Source: Billgrantia azerbaijanica (GTDB lineage Bacteria; Pseudomonadota; Gammaproteobacteria; Pseudomonadales; Halomonadaceae). Taken from it: a DNA stretch of 64,000 bases. Positions 1 to 9,010 of this stretch are shown here, one piece after another. The notes under the pieces were generated by a model. The model saw only the letters and a list, made by a program, of their open reading frames with translations. It made no database searches and had not been told where the DNA came from. The stretch spans positions 1 to 64,000 of the forward strand of contig SBLD01000009.1 in NCBI GenBank assembly GCA_004551485.1, written 5' to 3'. A program made the translations under genes and the position numbers. Within the stretch, counting starts at the first letter, position 1; each line of letters starts with the position of its first letter.

Positions 1-181
1 CCACAGCCAGGACTTCGACGCCTCCACCCAGGGGTTGCTGGCCATCGTGCGCGAGCACTTCCGCGACGACGCGGCCCAGGACGACCCAGCCCAGGCGAGC
101 GACACGGGCGAGGGCGAGGTCACGGCCGCCAAGCCGGCCAAGGGGCGGAAACGCCAGGCCAAGGCACAGCACACCGCGTAG
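1..181 (+). CDS. C-terminal fragment of an unrecognised protein
   Basis: An open frame enters from the left edge (first whole codon at base 2) and ends at a TAG at 179-181, giving about 59 residues. The first part looks folded (a stretch reading DASTQGLLAIVREHF). The tail is low in complexity and rich in Ala, Lys and Gln, with a basic segment near the end (AKPAKGRKRQAKAQ), typical of a flexible, possibly nucleic-acid-binding C-terminus. I do not recognise the family. A hairpin follows the stop. The start lies outside the window. Confidence 0.55.
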   Translation, partial: HSQDFDASTQGLLAIVREHFRDDAAQDDPAQASDTGEGEVTAAKPAKGRKRQAKAQHTA

Positions 182-188
182 CTGCAGC

Positions 189-213
189 GGCTCCTGGCCA
201 AGGCCCAGGAGCC
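189..213 (+). terminator. possible terminator hairpin
   Basis: GGCTCCTGG and CCAGGAGCC form a perfect 9-bp stem with a 7-nt loop, 7 bases after the upstream stop codon. There is no T-tract, so it may be a weak terminator or a 3'-end stabilising hairpin. It separates the upstream gene from the convergent AraC-type gene. Confidence 0.4.
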
Positions 214-221
214 GGGCGGCC

Positions 222-1214
222 TCATCCCTTATCCCTCCCGGCCGCCTGGCGCGACCGCCAGGCGCCGGGGGCCAGGCCGGTGCTGCGTTTGAAGGCGCGG
301 CTGAAGGCCGCTTCGGGTTCGTAGCCGACGTCGGCGGCGATCTGCGCGATGCCGGCACCGCCACGGGTCAGCCTGCCTGCCGCCATCTGCATGCGCCAGT
401 GGCAGAGATAGGTCATGGGCGCGACGCCAACGCGTGCCGTGAAGCGGCTCACCAGCACGGTTCGGGAAACGGCCGCTTCCCTGGCGAGGGTATCCAGCGT
501 CCAGGGACGTTGCGGATTCTCGTGCAGCAGGCGAATGATGCGCCCGACGAGAGGATCCGCCAGCGCCGCCAACCAGCCGCTGGCATCGTCGGGCAGCGCC
601 TCCATGTGGCTGCGCACCACCTCGATGAAGAGCAGCTCGCTGAGCCGTGCCAGTACGTTGTCGACCCCGGGGCGTTGCCGGCGACTCTCCTTCATGATGG
701 CCTGGATCAGACTACCCAGCCAGCCATCGCCGACCGTGTAGCCCTCGGGGACGTGCACCATGCGCGGCAGCGCCTGGATCACGGGATTGAACGGCAGCAG
801 GTCGCAGCCAAGGAAGCCGCAGATGAGTCGCGTCGTCTCGGGGCCGCCACCGAATTGCTCGATGTAGAAGGGGGGTGACCGTTCCGCGGGTTGGTCGAAG
901 AGGCCGATGTCGGGCGCCGCCCGCATGTGCGGGCGGCTGGACAGCGCGTGCGGGTCACCCCGGGGAAACATGATCACGCTGCCGGGCGCCAGCCGTATCG
1001 GCTCCTCCTGCGCATCGATCAGCGTCGCCCAACCGAAACCGCTGGTCACCACGTGATATTCGATGAGGTGTTGCGCATTCGGCATCACCAGGGGCAGAAG
1101 CGCGGCGGAGGCCGGCGCTTCGGCAACCCAGGGTGACGACGCAGCGACATCGAAGAATACCGCCCCCGACAGGCTCACGGAGCGCAGCACCTCGGACAGG
1201 ATGTCCCTTTTCAT
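222..1214 (-). CDS. AraC-family transcriptional regulator with N-terminal cupin domain
   Basis: Predicted DNA-binding regulator of about 330 aa. The N-terminal half resembles the Cupin_6-type sensor domain of RclR-like regulators, with a cupin-like segment reading LAPGSVIMFPRGDPHAL. The C-terminal ~100 residues hold two helix-turn-helix motifs of the AraC/XylS type (TLDTLAREAAVSRTVLVSRF, then IAQIAADVGYEPEAAFSRAFKRSTG). I chose the ATG at 1214 because a G-rich stretch precedes it; an in-frame ATG six codons earlier is possible. It is divergent from the methyltransferase/PPOX gene pair, the obvious candidate target. The effector is unknown. Confidence 0.85.
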   Translation of the reverse strand: MKRDILSEVLRSVSLSGAVFFDVAASSPWVAEAPASAALLPLVMPNAQHLIEYHVVTSGFGWATLIDAQEEPIRLAPGSVIMFPRGDPHALSSRPHMRAAPDIGLFDQPAERSPPFYIEQFGGGPETTRLICGFLGCDLLPFNPVIQALPRMVHVPEGYTVGDGWLGSLIQAIMKESRRQRPGVDNVLARLSELLFIEVVRSHMEALPDDASGWLAALADPLVGRIIRLLHENPQRPWTLDTLAREAAVSRTVLVSRFTARVGVAPMTYLCHWRMQMAAGRLTRGGAGIAQIAADVGYEPEAAFSRAFKRSTGLAPGAWRSRQAAGRDKG

Positions 1215-1414
1215 GATGCCCCCCGCGGGCATGTTCCCTACGGCGACACGCGCCGCGCGCCAGATCCGGACGATCGAGCAAGAAGCCCGGCCGTCCGGTC
1301 ATGTCCAGAGTCGTCCCGGCCAGCCAAGCTGTCTCTCACGCTCACCGCTCTCGAGCGCCCCAACCCGGCTGACGGCAGGCGCCCGCGTCGGCCTCACACG
1401 ACAGAGGATTCACT

Positions 1415-2494
1415 ATGGACAGCGCAACGGTATCTGTACAGGTCAACGAAGAGCGCCTCGATGCCTTCGTCGGCAAGGTGATGGACGACATCGGCGGCTC
1501 GCTGGCCGTCCTGCTCTCCTTCCTGGGCGATCAAACCGGCGTCTACCGCACCTTGCGCGACATCGGCCCCTGCAGCACGAGGCAGCTCGCCCGGCTGGGC
1601 CAGGTCGATGAACGCTATCTACGGGAATGGCTCAGCGCCCAAGCGGCGGCGGGCTACGTGGTCTATCACCCGCAAGACGACACCTTCTCCCTCACGCCGG
1701 AACAGACCATCGTACTCGCGCAGGAAGGCCACCCCGCCTGCCTGCAGGGCTTCTTCCAACTGCTGGTCTCGCAATTCACCACCCACGACAAGGCGGTGGC
1801 CACCTTGCGCTCCGGCGCCGGCCGGGCCTGGGGAGAGCACCACGGTTGCTGCTTCTGCGGCACCGACCGCTTCTTCCGGCCGGGCTATGCCGCGAATCTC
1901 GTCGACGCCTGGCTGCCAGCGCTCGAGGGCGTGATCGAAAAACTCGCCATGGGCGGCAAGGTCGCCGATGTGGGCTGTGGACACGGTTCCTCCACGGTGT
2001 TGATGGCACAGGCCTTTCCGGACGCCACCTTCTACGGCTATGACTTTCACGCCCCCTCGATCGACATCGCCACGCAAAACGCCGCCACGGCGGGCGTGGC
2101 GGCAAACACACGCTTCATCACCTCGACGGCCAAGGGGATCACCGATGACGGCTTCGACCTGATCTGTATGTTCGACGCCCTGCACGACATGGGCGACCCT
2201 GTCGGCGCGGCGCGGCACCTGCGCGAGAGTCTGAAGCCCGATGGCACCCTGATGTTGGTCGAGCCCCTTGCCGGCGATCACCTCACCGACAACCTGCATC
2301 TGCTCGGGCAGATCTTCTACGCCGCGTCGACCCTCATCTGCACACCGGCCTCGCGGGCGCAGGAGGTCGGGCTGGCGCTGGGCGCGCAGGCGGGCGAGCG
2401 CAGGCTGTCCGAGGTCCTGACGGAAGCGGGATTTCGCCAGGTGCGGCGGGCCACGCAGACGCAGGTGAACATGGTGCTGGAGGCGCGTCCATGA
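1415..2494 (+). CDS. class I SAM-dependent methyltransferase with N-terminal winged helix
   Basis: 359 aa. Residues ~20-110 look like a winged-helix dimerisation domain (STRQLARLGQVDERYLREWL), as in O-methyltransferase-like proteins of the Rv2258c type. Residues ~180-300 form the Rossmann methyltransferase domain, with SAM motif I reading VADVGCGHGSSTVLMAQAFP and a motif II/III region around DLICMFDALHDM. A short Cys-rich stretch (HHGCCFCGTDRFF) precedes the SAM domain. The ATG has an AGAGGA ribosome site just upstream. Its stop overlaps the next gene by 4 bp, so the two are co-translated. The methyl acceptor is unknown. Confidence 0.85.
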   Translation: MDSATVSVQVNEERLDAFVGKVMDDIGGSLAVLLSFLGDQTGVYRTLRDIGPCSTRQLARLGQVDERYLREWLSAQAAAGYVVYHPQDDTFSLTPEQTIVLAQEGHPACLQGFFQLLVSQFTTHDKAVATLRSGAGRAWGEHHGCCFCGTDRFFRPGYAANLVDAWLPALEGVIEKLAMGGKVADVGCGHGSSTVLMAQAFPDATFYGYDFHAPSIDIATQNAATAGVAANTRFITSTAKGITDDGFDLICMFDALHDMGDPVGAARHLRESLKPDGTLMLVEPLAGDHLTDNLHLLGQIFYAASTLICTPASRAQEVGLALGAQAGERRLSEVLTEAGFRQVRRATQTQVNMVLEARP

Positions 2495-3117
2495 CCCGCT
2501 TCGACGACCGCATCGAAACCCGCCGGCAGTTGCGTGCCGAGCTGCCGGAACCCAGTGAGCTCGTGACCCGCAAGTGCCTGTCCGCGCTGGACAGGCACTG
2601 CGGCCTGTTCATCGGGCGCTCGCCCTTCCTGCTGCTCGCCTCGGCCGATGCCCAGGGCAATGTCGACATCTCGCCCAAGGGGGACCCCGAGGGCTTCGTC
2701 AAGATACTCGATGCCCGGACCCTCGCCATTCCCGACCGGCCGGGAAATCATCGGGCCGATTCGATGGAGAACATCCTGACGAACCCCAAGGTCGGCTTGA
2801 TCTTCCTGATCCCCGGCAAGACCGAAACCCTACGCGTCAGCGGCACGGCCACCATCACCCGGAGCCCGGTGCTGCTCGACTCGCTGGCGATCGCCGGAAG
2901 AAGCCCGAAGCTGGCGATCCTGGTCCGGGTGGAGGAAGCCTTCTTTCATTGCTCGAAGTGCATGCTTCGCTCGAAGCTGTGGCAACCCGAGCATTGGCCG
3001 GACCTCGAGGGATTGCCGCGCCTGGCACAGACGATGGTCGATGCCGGCAATCTCGCACTCACGGAAGACGAGATGCACCGCATCGTGGCAGACGACGAAC
3101 GCGAGAGGCTCTATTGA
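2491..3117 (+). CDS. pyridoxamine 5'-phosphate oxidase-like FMN-binding protein
   Basis: 208 aa flavin split-barrel protein of the PPOX class (similar to the DR2398/MSMEG-type subfamily). Typical features are LLLASADAQGNVDISPKGDPEGFVKI, the PDRPGNHRADSMENI segment and GLIFLIPGKTETLRVSGTATI. Members bind FMN or F420 and reduce or oxidise small molecules; the true PNP oxidase function is not implied. It overlaps the methyltransferase gene by 4 bp (ATGA), so both probably act on related substrates under the divergent AraC regulator. Substrate unknown. Confidence 0.8.
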   Translation: MTRFDDRIETRRQLRAELPEPSELVTRKCLSALDRHCGLFIGRSPFLLLASADAQGNVDISPKGDPEGFVKILDARTLAIPDRPGNHRADSMENILTNPKVGLIFLIPGKTETLRVSGTATITRSPVLLDSLAIAGRSPKLAILVRVEEAFFHCSKCMLRSKLWQPEHWPDLEGLPRLAQTMVDAGNLALTEDEMHRIVADDERERLY

Positions 3118-3165
3118 GCGGCGACCTCGCCAGGCGTGGCGATGAGATCAAGCGCAGCAACGCGC

Positions 3166-3192
3166 AAAAAAACCCGGCCGCAAGGGCCGGGT
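3166..3192 (-). terminator. rho-independent terminator of the eda operon
   Basis: On the minus strand, CCCGGCC-CTTGC-GGCCGGG forms a 7-bp GC stem with a 5-nt loop followed by a run of seven T residues. It lies about 60 bp past the eda stop and ends the zwf-pgl-eda unit. Confidence 0.85.
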
Positions 3193-3249
3193 GGCAAGGA
3201 CAGCGACTGGCTGTCGAGAGAGCTCAGGGGAAACGCTTTGCAGAAAACC

Positions 3250-3912
3250 TCAGTGGTGGAAGCGCTCCGCCGCCTCCTTGGCGAGCTGGCGGATGCCGTT
3301 CCAGTCCTCGGCGGCGACCAGCGACTTGGGGGTGAGCCAGGAGCCGCCCACGCACATCACGTTCTTGAGCGCCAGGTAGTCCTCGGCGTTGTCGAGGTTG
3401 ATGCCGCCGGTGGGGCAGAAGCGCGCTTCGGGGATCGGCCCGGCGAAGGCCTTGAGCGCCTTGACGCCGCCGCTCGCCTCGGCGGGGAAGAACTTGAAGC
3501 GCCGGTAGCCGTACTGCCAGCCGGTCATCAGCTCGGAGACGGTGGCTACGCCGGGCAGCATCGGCACGGGGCTGCCCACGCCATGGCGGTAGAGCGCTTC
3601 GGTGGTGCCGGGGGTGACCACGAAGTCGGCGCCCACCTGCTCGGCCTGGCGGTACTGCGCCGGGGTGAGCACGGTGCCCACGCCGATGCTCGCCTGGGGC
3701 AGCTCGTCGCGCAGGCGACGAATCGCCTCCAGCGCGCAGTCGGTGCGCAGGGTCACCTCGAGGACCGTCAGCCCCCCTTCCACCAGGGCACGCCCCAGCG
3801 GCACGGCGTCCTCCACCCGCTCGATGGCGAGCACCGGGATCACCTCGGCCTTGAGGCAGATGCTGTCGAGCTCGGTGGTACGCGTGGACGGCAGCTGTTT
3901 GTCGATGGTCAT
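3250..3912 (-). CDS. eda: 2-dehydro-3-deoxyphosphogluconate (KDPG) aldolase
   Basis: Cytosolic class I aldolase that splits KDPG into pyruvate and glyceraldehyde 3-phosphate, the last step of the Entner-Doudoroff pathway. About 220 aa, the normal size. Family motifs are present: EVTLRT (catalytic Glu region), GVGTVLTPAQ, FVVTPGTTEALYRHG, the Schiff-base lysine in RRFKFFPAEASGG, and PTGGINLDNA. I chose ATG 3912, preceded by GGAG, over an upstream TTG at 3918. It is the third gene of zwf-pgl-eda, 35 bp after pgl. HexR control of the unit is expected. Confidence 0.95.
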   Translation of the reverse strand: MTIDKQLPSTRTTELDSICLKAEVIPVLAIERVEDAVPLGRALVEGGLTVLEVTLRTDCALEAIRRLRDELPQASIGVGTVLTPAQYRQAEQVGADFVVTPGTTEALYRHGVGSPVPMLPGVATVSELMTGWQYGYRRFKFFPAEASGGVKALKAFAGPIPEARFCPTGGINLDNAEDYLALKNVMCVGGSWLTPKSLVAAEDWNGIRQLAKEAAERFHH

Positions 3913-3947
3913 TGGCAAGCACTCCAGAAACGGTCGGCGGTGATCGG

Positions 3948-4625
3948 TCAGGGGGCCCAGTAGACGGCCAGCGGGCAGGAGAGAAAGGCGCGAATCGGCA
4001 GTTCGCGGATGTCGTCACCGGCGAGCGCCCGCGCCAGCACGCTGCGCTTGTCGCCGCCGGTGATGTGCAGCACGTGGCGCCGCGCCTGGTGCAGGCGGTC
4101 GGCGCTCAGCGTGAGGCGTGGCTGGGGCTGGCTCGGGGTGCGCACCGCCACCGCCGCCTCGGCGGTGGAGAGCGCCAGCTCCAGTTCACGGCTGTCGGGG
4201 AACAGCGAGGCGGTATGGCCGTCTCCGCCCATGCCCAGCACCACCAGGCTGGCCGGCCAGGGCAGCGCCTCGAGGCGGCGCGCCACTTCCGCCACGCCCT
4301 GCTCGGGCTCGGCGGCGTCGGTGGTCAGGGGCACGAAGTTTGCCGCCGCGGCCGGGCCGGTGAGCAGGTGCTCGCGCACCAGGCGGGCGTTGCTGTCGGC
4401 GGCGTCCTCGGGCACCCAGCGCTCATCGGCGAGCGTCACGTCGACGCGCGCCCAGGGCAGGTCGACGGCCGCGAGCGCCTGGAAGAAGGGCACCGGGGTG
4501 GAGCCCCCGGAGACCACCAGCAGGGCGCGCTCGCGTTCGGCCAGGTCGCTGCGCAGCGCCTCGGCGGCGGCCTCGGCGAGCTGCTGGGCCAGGCGCTCGC
4601 GTGGTGTGACGTCGCTTGCTCTCAT
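3948..4625 (-). CDS. pgl: 6-phosphogluconolactonase (DevB type)
   Basis: Hydrolyses 6-phosphogluconolactone to 6-phosphogluconate, between Zwf and the dehydratase. 225 aa, normal for the DevB/SOL family. Motifs: LLVVSGGSTPVPFFQALA near the N-terminus, VTLADERWVPEDAADSNARLVREHL, and LVVLGMGGDGHTASLFPDS in the middle. The start codon lies one base past the stop codon of a decayed duplicate of the zwf 3' end. The GAGGACGA in that relic is the likely ribosome-binding site. Confidence 0.93.
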   Translation of the reverse strand: MRASDVTPRERLAQQLAEAAAEALRSDLAERERALLVVSGGSTPVPFFQALAAVDLPWARVDVTLADERWVPEDAADSNARLVREHLLTGPAAAANFVPLTTDAAEPEQGVAEVARRLEALPWPASLVVLGMGGDGHTASLFPDSRELELALSTAEAAVAVRTPSQPQPRLTLSADRLHQARRHVLHITGGDKRSVLARALAGDDIRELPIRAFLSCPLAVYWAP

Positions 4626-4626
4626 C

Positions 4627-4708
4627 TCAGTCGTCCTCGTACCTGCTGCGGCCGTCCTGGGTGATCATGGCGGTCTCGAGAGCCGCCACCGGCACCAGGG
4701 GGCCGGCC
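4627..4708 (-). pseudogene. decayed tandem duplicate of the zwf 3' end
   Basis: Read on the minus strand, this stretch encodes a tail matching the last ~24 codons of zwf: [14 protein letters not shown]-stop against zwf's [14 protein letters not shown]-stop. The homology extends to a GPV-type segment upstream. A few bases separate it from the real zwf stop at 4716-4718. It has no start of its own and sits directly against the pgl start codon, preserving what looks like the ancestral zwf-pgl junction. Confidence 0.8.
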
Positions 4709-4715
4709 GCGCTTT

Positions 4716-6212
4716 TCAATAGTCCTCATACCAGCTGCGGCCGTCCTGGGTGATCATGGCGATGGAGGCCACCGGGCCCCAGGAGCCGGCCGGGTAGCGG
4801 CGCGGCGCTTCGCCCAGGTCCTTCCAGGCGGCGATCAGGCTGTCGCACCAGCGCCAGGCGTGCTCCACCTCGTCGCGGCGTACGAACAGATACTGACGCC
4901 CTTTCATCACCTCGAGCAACAGTCGCTCGTAGGCGTCGGGAATCCGCGTCTTGGGGAAGGCGCTGTTGAAGTCGAGGTGCAGCGGACCGCGGCGCAGGCG
5001 CATGCCCTTGTCCAGGCCGCTGTCCTTGGTCAGCACCTCGAGGGCGATGCCCTCGTCGGGCTGCAGGCGGATCACCAGCTTGTTGGCGGCCAGGTTGCGC
5101 TGGTCCGGGTCGAAGATGTAGTGCGGCTGCTGGCGGAAGTGGATCACGATCTGCGACAGCTTCTCCGGCATGCGCTTGCCGGTGCGGATGTAGAACGGCA
5201 CCCCGGCCCAGCGCCAGTTGGCCACGCCGGTCTTCATCGCCACGAAGGTCTCGGTGGCGCTGTCGCGGTTGGCGCCCTCCTCCTCCAGGTAGCCGGGCAC
5301 GCTCTTGCCGTCACTGGTGCCGGCGATGTACTGGCCGCGCACCACGTCGCGCCCCAGGGCCGCCTCGCTGAACGGCTGCAGCGCCTTGAGTACCTTGACC
5401 TTTTCGTCGCGGATGGCGTCGGCGTCGAGGTTGGCCGGCGGGTCCATGGCGATCAGGCAGACCAGCTGCAGCAGGTGGTTCTGCACCATGTCGCGCAGCT
5501 GGCCGGCCTCGTCGAAGTAGCCCCAGCGCCCCTCGATGCCCACCTTCTCGGCCACGGTGATCTCCACGTGGGAGACGTGGTTCTGGTTCCACTGGGTACC
5601 GAACAGCGGGTTGGCGAAGCGCAGCGCGATCAGGTTCTGGACGGTCTCCTTGCCCAGGTAGTGATCGATGCGGTAGACGCGCGACTCGGGGAAGACGGCG
5701 CCGATGGCGTCGTTGATCTCGGCGGAGGAGTCCAGGTCGTAGCCGATGGGTTTCTCGACCACCACCCGGCTCTGCTCGTCGAGGCTGCCGCTCGCCTCGA
5801 GATGGCGGCAGATGTCGCCATACAGGCTCGCCCCTACCGCCAGGTAGATCACCAGCGGGCAGTCGGCGCTCTCGCGGCGCCACTCGCGGATCGCCGCGTA
5901 GCCCTCCTCGGTGGTGAAATCGAGCTGGCGATACTCGAGGCGGGCGAGAAAGCGCTCGAGGACCTCGCGGTCGAGTTCCGCCGCCTTGACGTAGGTGGTC
6001 AGTGCCGCCTTGACCCGCGCCCGGAAGCCGTCGTCGTCGAGTTCCTGGCGGGCCAGGCCGAGCAGGCGCGTCGCCTCGTGCAGCAGCCCCTCGCGATCCA
6101 GATGGTAGAGGGCGGGGTAGAGCTTGCGCTGTGACAGGTCGCCCAGGGCCCCGAAGAGGGCCAGGTCGATAACGGGGCGGGTCTCCTCGTCAGACCGCGT
6201 GGCTGCGTTCAT
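4716..6212 (-). CDS. zwf: glucose-6-phosphate 1-dehydrogenase
   Basis: Oxidises glucose 6-phosphate to 6-phosphogluconolactone with NAD(P)+. About 498 aa, the usual length. The nucleotide-binding loop reads [20 protein letters not shown], and the substrate signature [21 protein letters not shown] contains the catalytic His/Lys region. [10 protein letters not shown] and [23 protein letters not shown] are also typical. I chose the ATG at 6212, preceded by GGGAG; an ATG four codons earlier lacks such a site. First gene of zwf-pgl-eda, divergent from hexR, with a HexR-like box in the shared intergenic region. Confidence 0.95.
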   Translation of the reverse strand: MNAATRSDEETRPVIDLALFGALGDLSQRKLYPALYHLDREGLLHEATRLLGLARQELDDDGFRARVKAALTTYVKAAELDREVLERFLARLEYRQLDFTTEEGYAAIREWRRESADCPLVIYLAVGASLYGDICRHLEASGSLDEQSRVVVEKPIGYDLDSSAEINDAIGAVFPESRVYRIDHYLGKETVQNLIALRFANPLFGTQWNQNHVSHVEITVAEKVGIEGRWGYFDEAGQLRDMVQNHLLQLVCLIAMDPPANLDADAIRDEKVKVLKALQPFSEAALGRDVVRGQYIAGTSDGKSVPGYLEEEGANRDSATETFVAMKTGVANWRWAGVPFYIRTGKRMPEKLSQIVIHFRQQPHYIFDPDQRNLAANKLVIRLQPDEGIALEVLTKDSGLDKGMRLRRGPLHLDFNSAFPKTRIPDAYERLLLEVMKGRQYLFVRRDEVEHAWRWCDSLIAAWKDLGEAPRRYPAGSWGPVASIAMITQDGRSWYEDY

Positions 6213-6278
6213 GTCGACTCCCATCTGGTTAACTTACTAAAAAAATACGCCATCAGAGGGCTTTCATGCAATGTTTTT

Positions 6279-6293
6279 TGTAATCTTACTCCA
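6279..6293. promoter_or_regulatory. candidate HexR operator between zwf and hexR
   Basis: TGTAATCTTACTCCA matches the enterobacterial/Shewanella HexR consensus TGTARTWWWAYTACA at about 13 of 15 positions. It lies in the 231-bp AT-rich gap between the divergent zwf and hexR starts, about 70 bp upstream of zwf. HexR represses zwf and releases DNA on binding KDPG in characterised species; its use here is inferred. Confidence 0.55.
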
Positions 6294-6443
6294 AAATAGC
6301 TCGCTACAGCGAACCCCGGTCGCGCTCGCCCCCTGCCTCGCGCTAGCATAGCGGCAACGATGTCGTTAAATCACCACATCGAGGGCCTCCCCAAGGACCG
6401 CACCCTACCGCCCCTTACCGCCGTACGGAGACACTCCCCCATC

Positions 6444-7307
6444 ATGGCCAATCACGACCTGCTTCAGCGCATTCGCCGGCGACTCGACGAGCTCAACCGT
6501 TCCGAGCGCAAGGTGGCCGACGTGATTCTCGCCGACCCGGCTCGCGCCACGGGCCTGAGCATCGCCAGTCTGGCCCAGGCCGCCTCGGTGAGCGAGCCCA
6601 CGGTCAACCGCTTCTGCCGCAGCTTCGACGCCAAGGGGTACCCGGACTTCAAGATCAAGCTGGCCCAGAGCCTGGCCGGCGGCACCCCCTATGTCAGCCA
6701 GTCGGTGGAGCCCAGCGACAGTGCCGCCGACTACACCCGCAAGATCTTCGGCGCCACCATCGCCGCCCTCGACGAGGCGAGCCGCGACATCGACCCGGCG
6801 CGCGTCGAACGCGTGGTGGACTACCTCACCCAGGCCAAGCAGATCCACTTCTTCGGCCTCGGCGCCTCGGGCGCGGTGGCCCAGGATGCCCAGCACAAGT
6901 TCTTCCGCTTCAATCTGCCCGTCACCTCCTACGTCGACGTGCTGATGCAGCGCATGATCGCCGCCGCCTGCCACACCGGCGATGTGGTGGTGGTGATCTC
7001 CTGGACGGGACGCACCCGCGAGCTCGTCGACATCGCCCGCCTGGCACGCGAATCCGGTGCGGTGGTGCTGGGCATCACCGCCCCCGACTCGCCGCTCACC
7101 CGGGAGTGTACCGTGGCCCTCGAGGTCCCCACCCCCGAGGACACCGACTACTATATGCCGATGACATCGCGGATGATCCAGCTGACGCTGATCGACGTGC
7201 TCGCCACCGGGGTGACGCTGCGCCGCGGCGAGGACTTCCTGCCCCACCTGAAGAAGATCAAGGACAGTCTCAAGGAGACGCGCTACCCCGCCACGCCCCG
7301 CGGCTGA
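6444..7307 (+). CDS. hexR: HexR, RpiR-family repressor of hexose/Entner-Doudoroff genes
   Basis: 287 aa, the HexR length. Residues ~1-75 are the RpiR-type helix-turn-helix ([16 protein letters not shown], then [20 protein letters not shown]). Residues ~120-260 are a SIS sugar-phosphate-binding domain ([20 protein letters not shown], then [20 protein letters not shown]). I chose the ATG at 6444 by family length; an ORF extension 28 codons upstream is not family-like. Divergent from zwf-pgl-eda, its expected target, with 6-phosphogluconate pathway KDPG as the known effector in relatives. Confidence 0.92.
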   Translation: MANHDLLQRIRRRLDELNRSERKVADVILADPARATGLSIASLAQAASVSEPTVNRFCRSFDAKGYPDFKIKLAQSLAGGTPYVSQSVEPSDSAADYTRKIFGATIAALDEASRDIDPARVERVVDYLTQAKQIHFFGLGASGAVAQDAQHKFFRFNLPVTSYVDVLMQRMIAAACHTGDVVVVISWTGRTRELVDIARLARESGAVVLGITAPDSPLTRECTVALEVPTPEDTDYYMPMTSRMIQLTLIDVLATGVTLRRGEDFLPHLKKIKDSLKETRYPATPRG

Positions 7308-7385
7308 TCCAGGAGGGGCGGCGGACTTGCCATGACGGCGGCCTGCCACAACAATAGCGGCTTTCCCACCGTCAAGGAGCCCTTC

Positions 7386-8242
7386 ATGCGCCGCCTCGTC
7401 CTCTGCGCCCTCGTCCTCGCGCTCGTCGCCCCGGCCAGCGCGGCCGAGACCTTCCGCTTCACCGCTATCCCGGACGAGGACCAGTCGCGGCTCATCGAGC
7501 GCTTTACCCAGGTCGCCGACTACCTGGAGGCGCGCCTCGGCGTCGCGGTGGAGTACGTGCCGGTGAAGTCCTACGGCGCGGCGGTGACCGCCTTTCGCAA
7601 CGACCAGGTGCAGCTGGCCTGGTTCGGCGGCCTCTCCGGCGTCCAGGCCCGGCGCCTGGTGCCGGGCTCGGTGGCGCTGGCCCAGGGCAGCGAGGACGCC
7701 GAGTTCCAGAGCTATTTCATCGCTCACTCGTCCACAGGGCTGGACCACGCCGACGCGCTGCCCGAGGCCGTCGAGGGCATGACCTTCACCTTCGGCTCGC
7801 GCACCTCCACCTCCGGGCGGCTGATGCCAGAACACTTCCTGCGCCAGCGCTTCGACGACACCGCCCCGGACGAGCTCTTCTCCCGGGTGGGCTACTCCGG
7901 CGACCACTCGCGCACCATCGCCCTGGTCGAGGCCGGCACCTATGAACTGGGCGCGGTGAACTACAGCGTATGGGAGGCCGCCGTGGAGGCCGGGCGCGTG
8001 GATACCGACAAGGTGAGCGTGATCTGGGAGACGCCGCCCTACCCCGACTACAACTGGACGCTGCGCGGCGATGCCGACGAGCGCTTCGGCGAGGGTTTCA
8101 CCGACGAGGTCCAGGCCGCCTTCCTGGCGATGGACGACCCGGAACTGCTCGGCGCCTTCCCCCGCGAGGGGTTCATCCCCGCCGACAACGCCATGTACGC
8201 GCCCGTCGAGGAGGTGGCGGAAGCGCTCGGGCTGCTGCGCTG

Positions 8243-8243
<1 letters not shown>
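7386..8243 (+). CDS. PhnD-like periplasmic oxyanion-binding protein of an ABC importer
   Basis: 285 aa with a signal peptide (MRRLVLCALVLALVAPASAAE, cut near residue 21). The mature part is a PhnD/PtxB-type binding protein: FTAIPDEDQSRLIERFTQVADYLE at the N-terminus, and VPVKSYGAAVTAFRNDQVQLAWFGG with the anion-loop region, then FTFGSRTSTSGRLMPEHFL. Start fixed by AAGGAG 6 bp before the ATG. First gene of a three-gene importer. Ligand could be phosphonate, phosphite or another tetrahedral oxyanion such as selenate; no phosphonate catabolic genes lie nearby, so it stays open. Confidence 0.82.

Positions 8244-9006
<763 letters not shown>

Positions 9007-9010
<4 letters not shown>

Noticed and set aside
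1619-2299. Long open frames antisense to the methyltransferase and to many other genes
   Set aside because: High GC content lengthens chance frames; translations are rich in Arg, Gly, Pro and His with no motifs, and the sense frames are clear families.
6210-6238. AGTAAGT-N15-CGACATG upstream of zwf, resembling the ECF pattern
   Set aside because: The -35 differs at its first base and the -10 would overlap the zwf start codon, leaving no leader.
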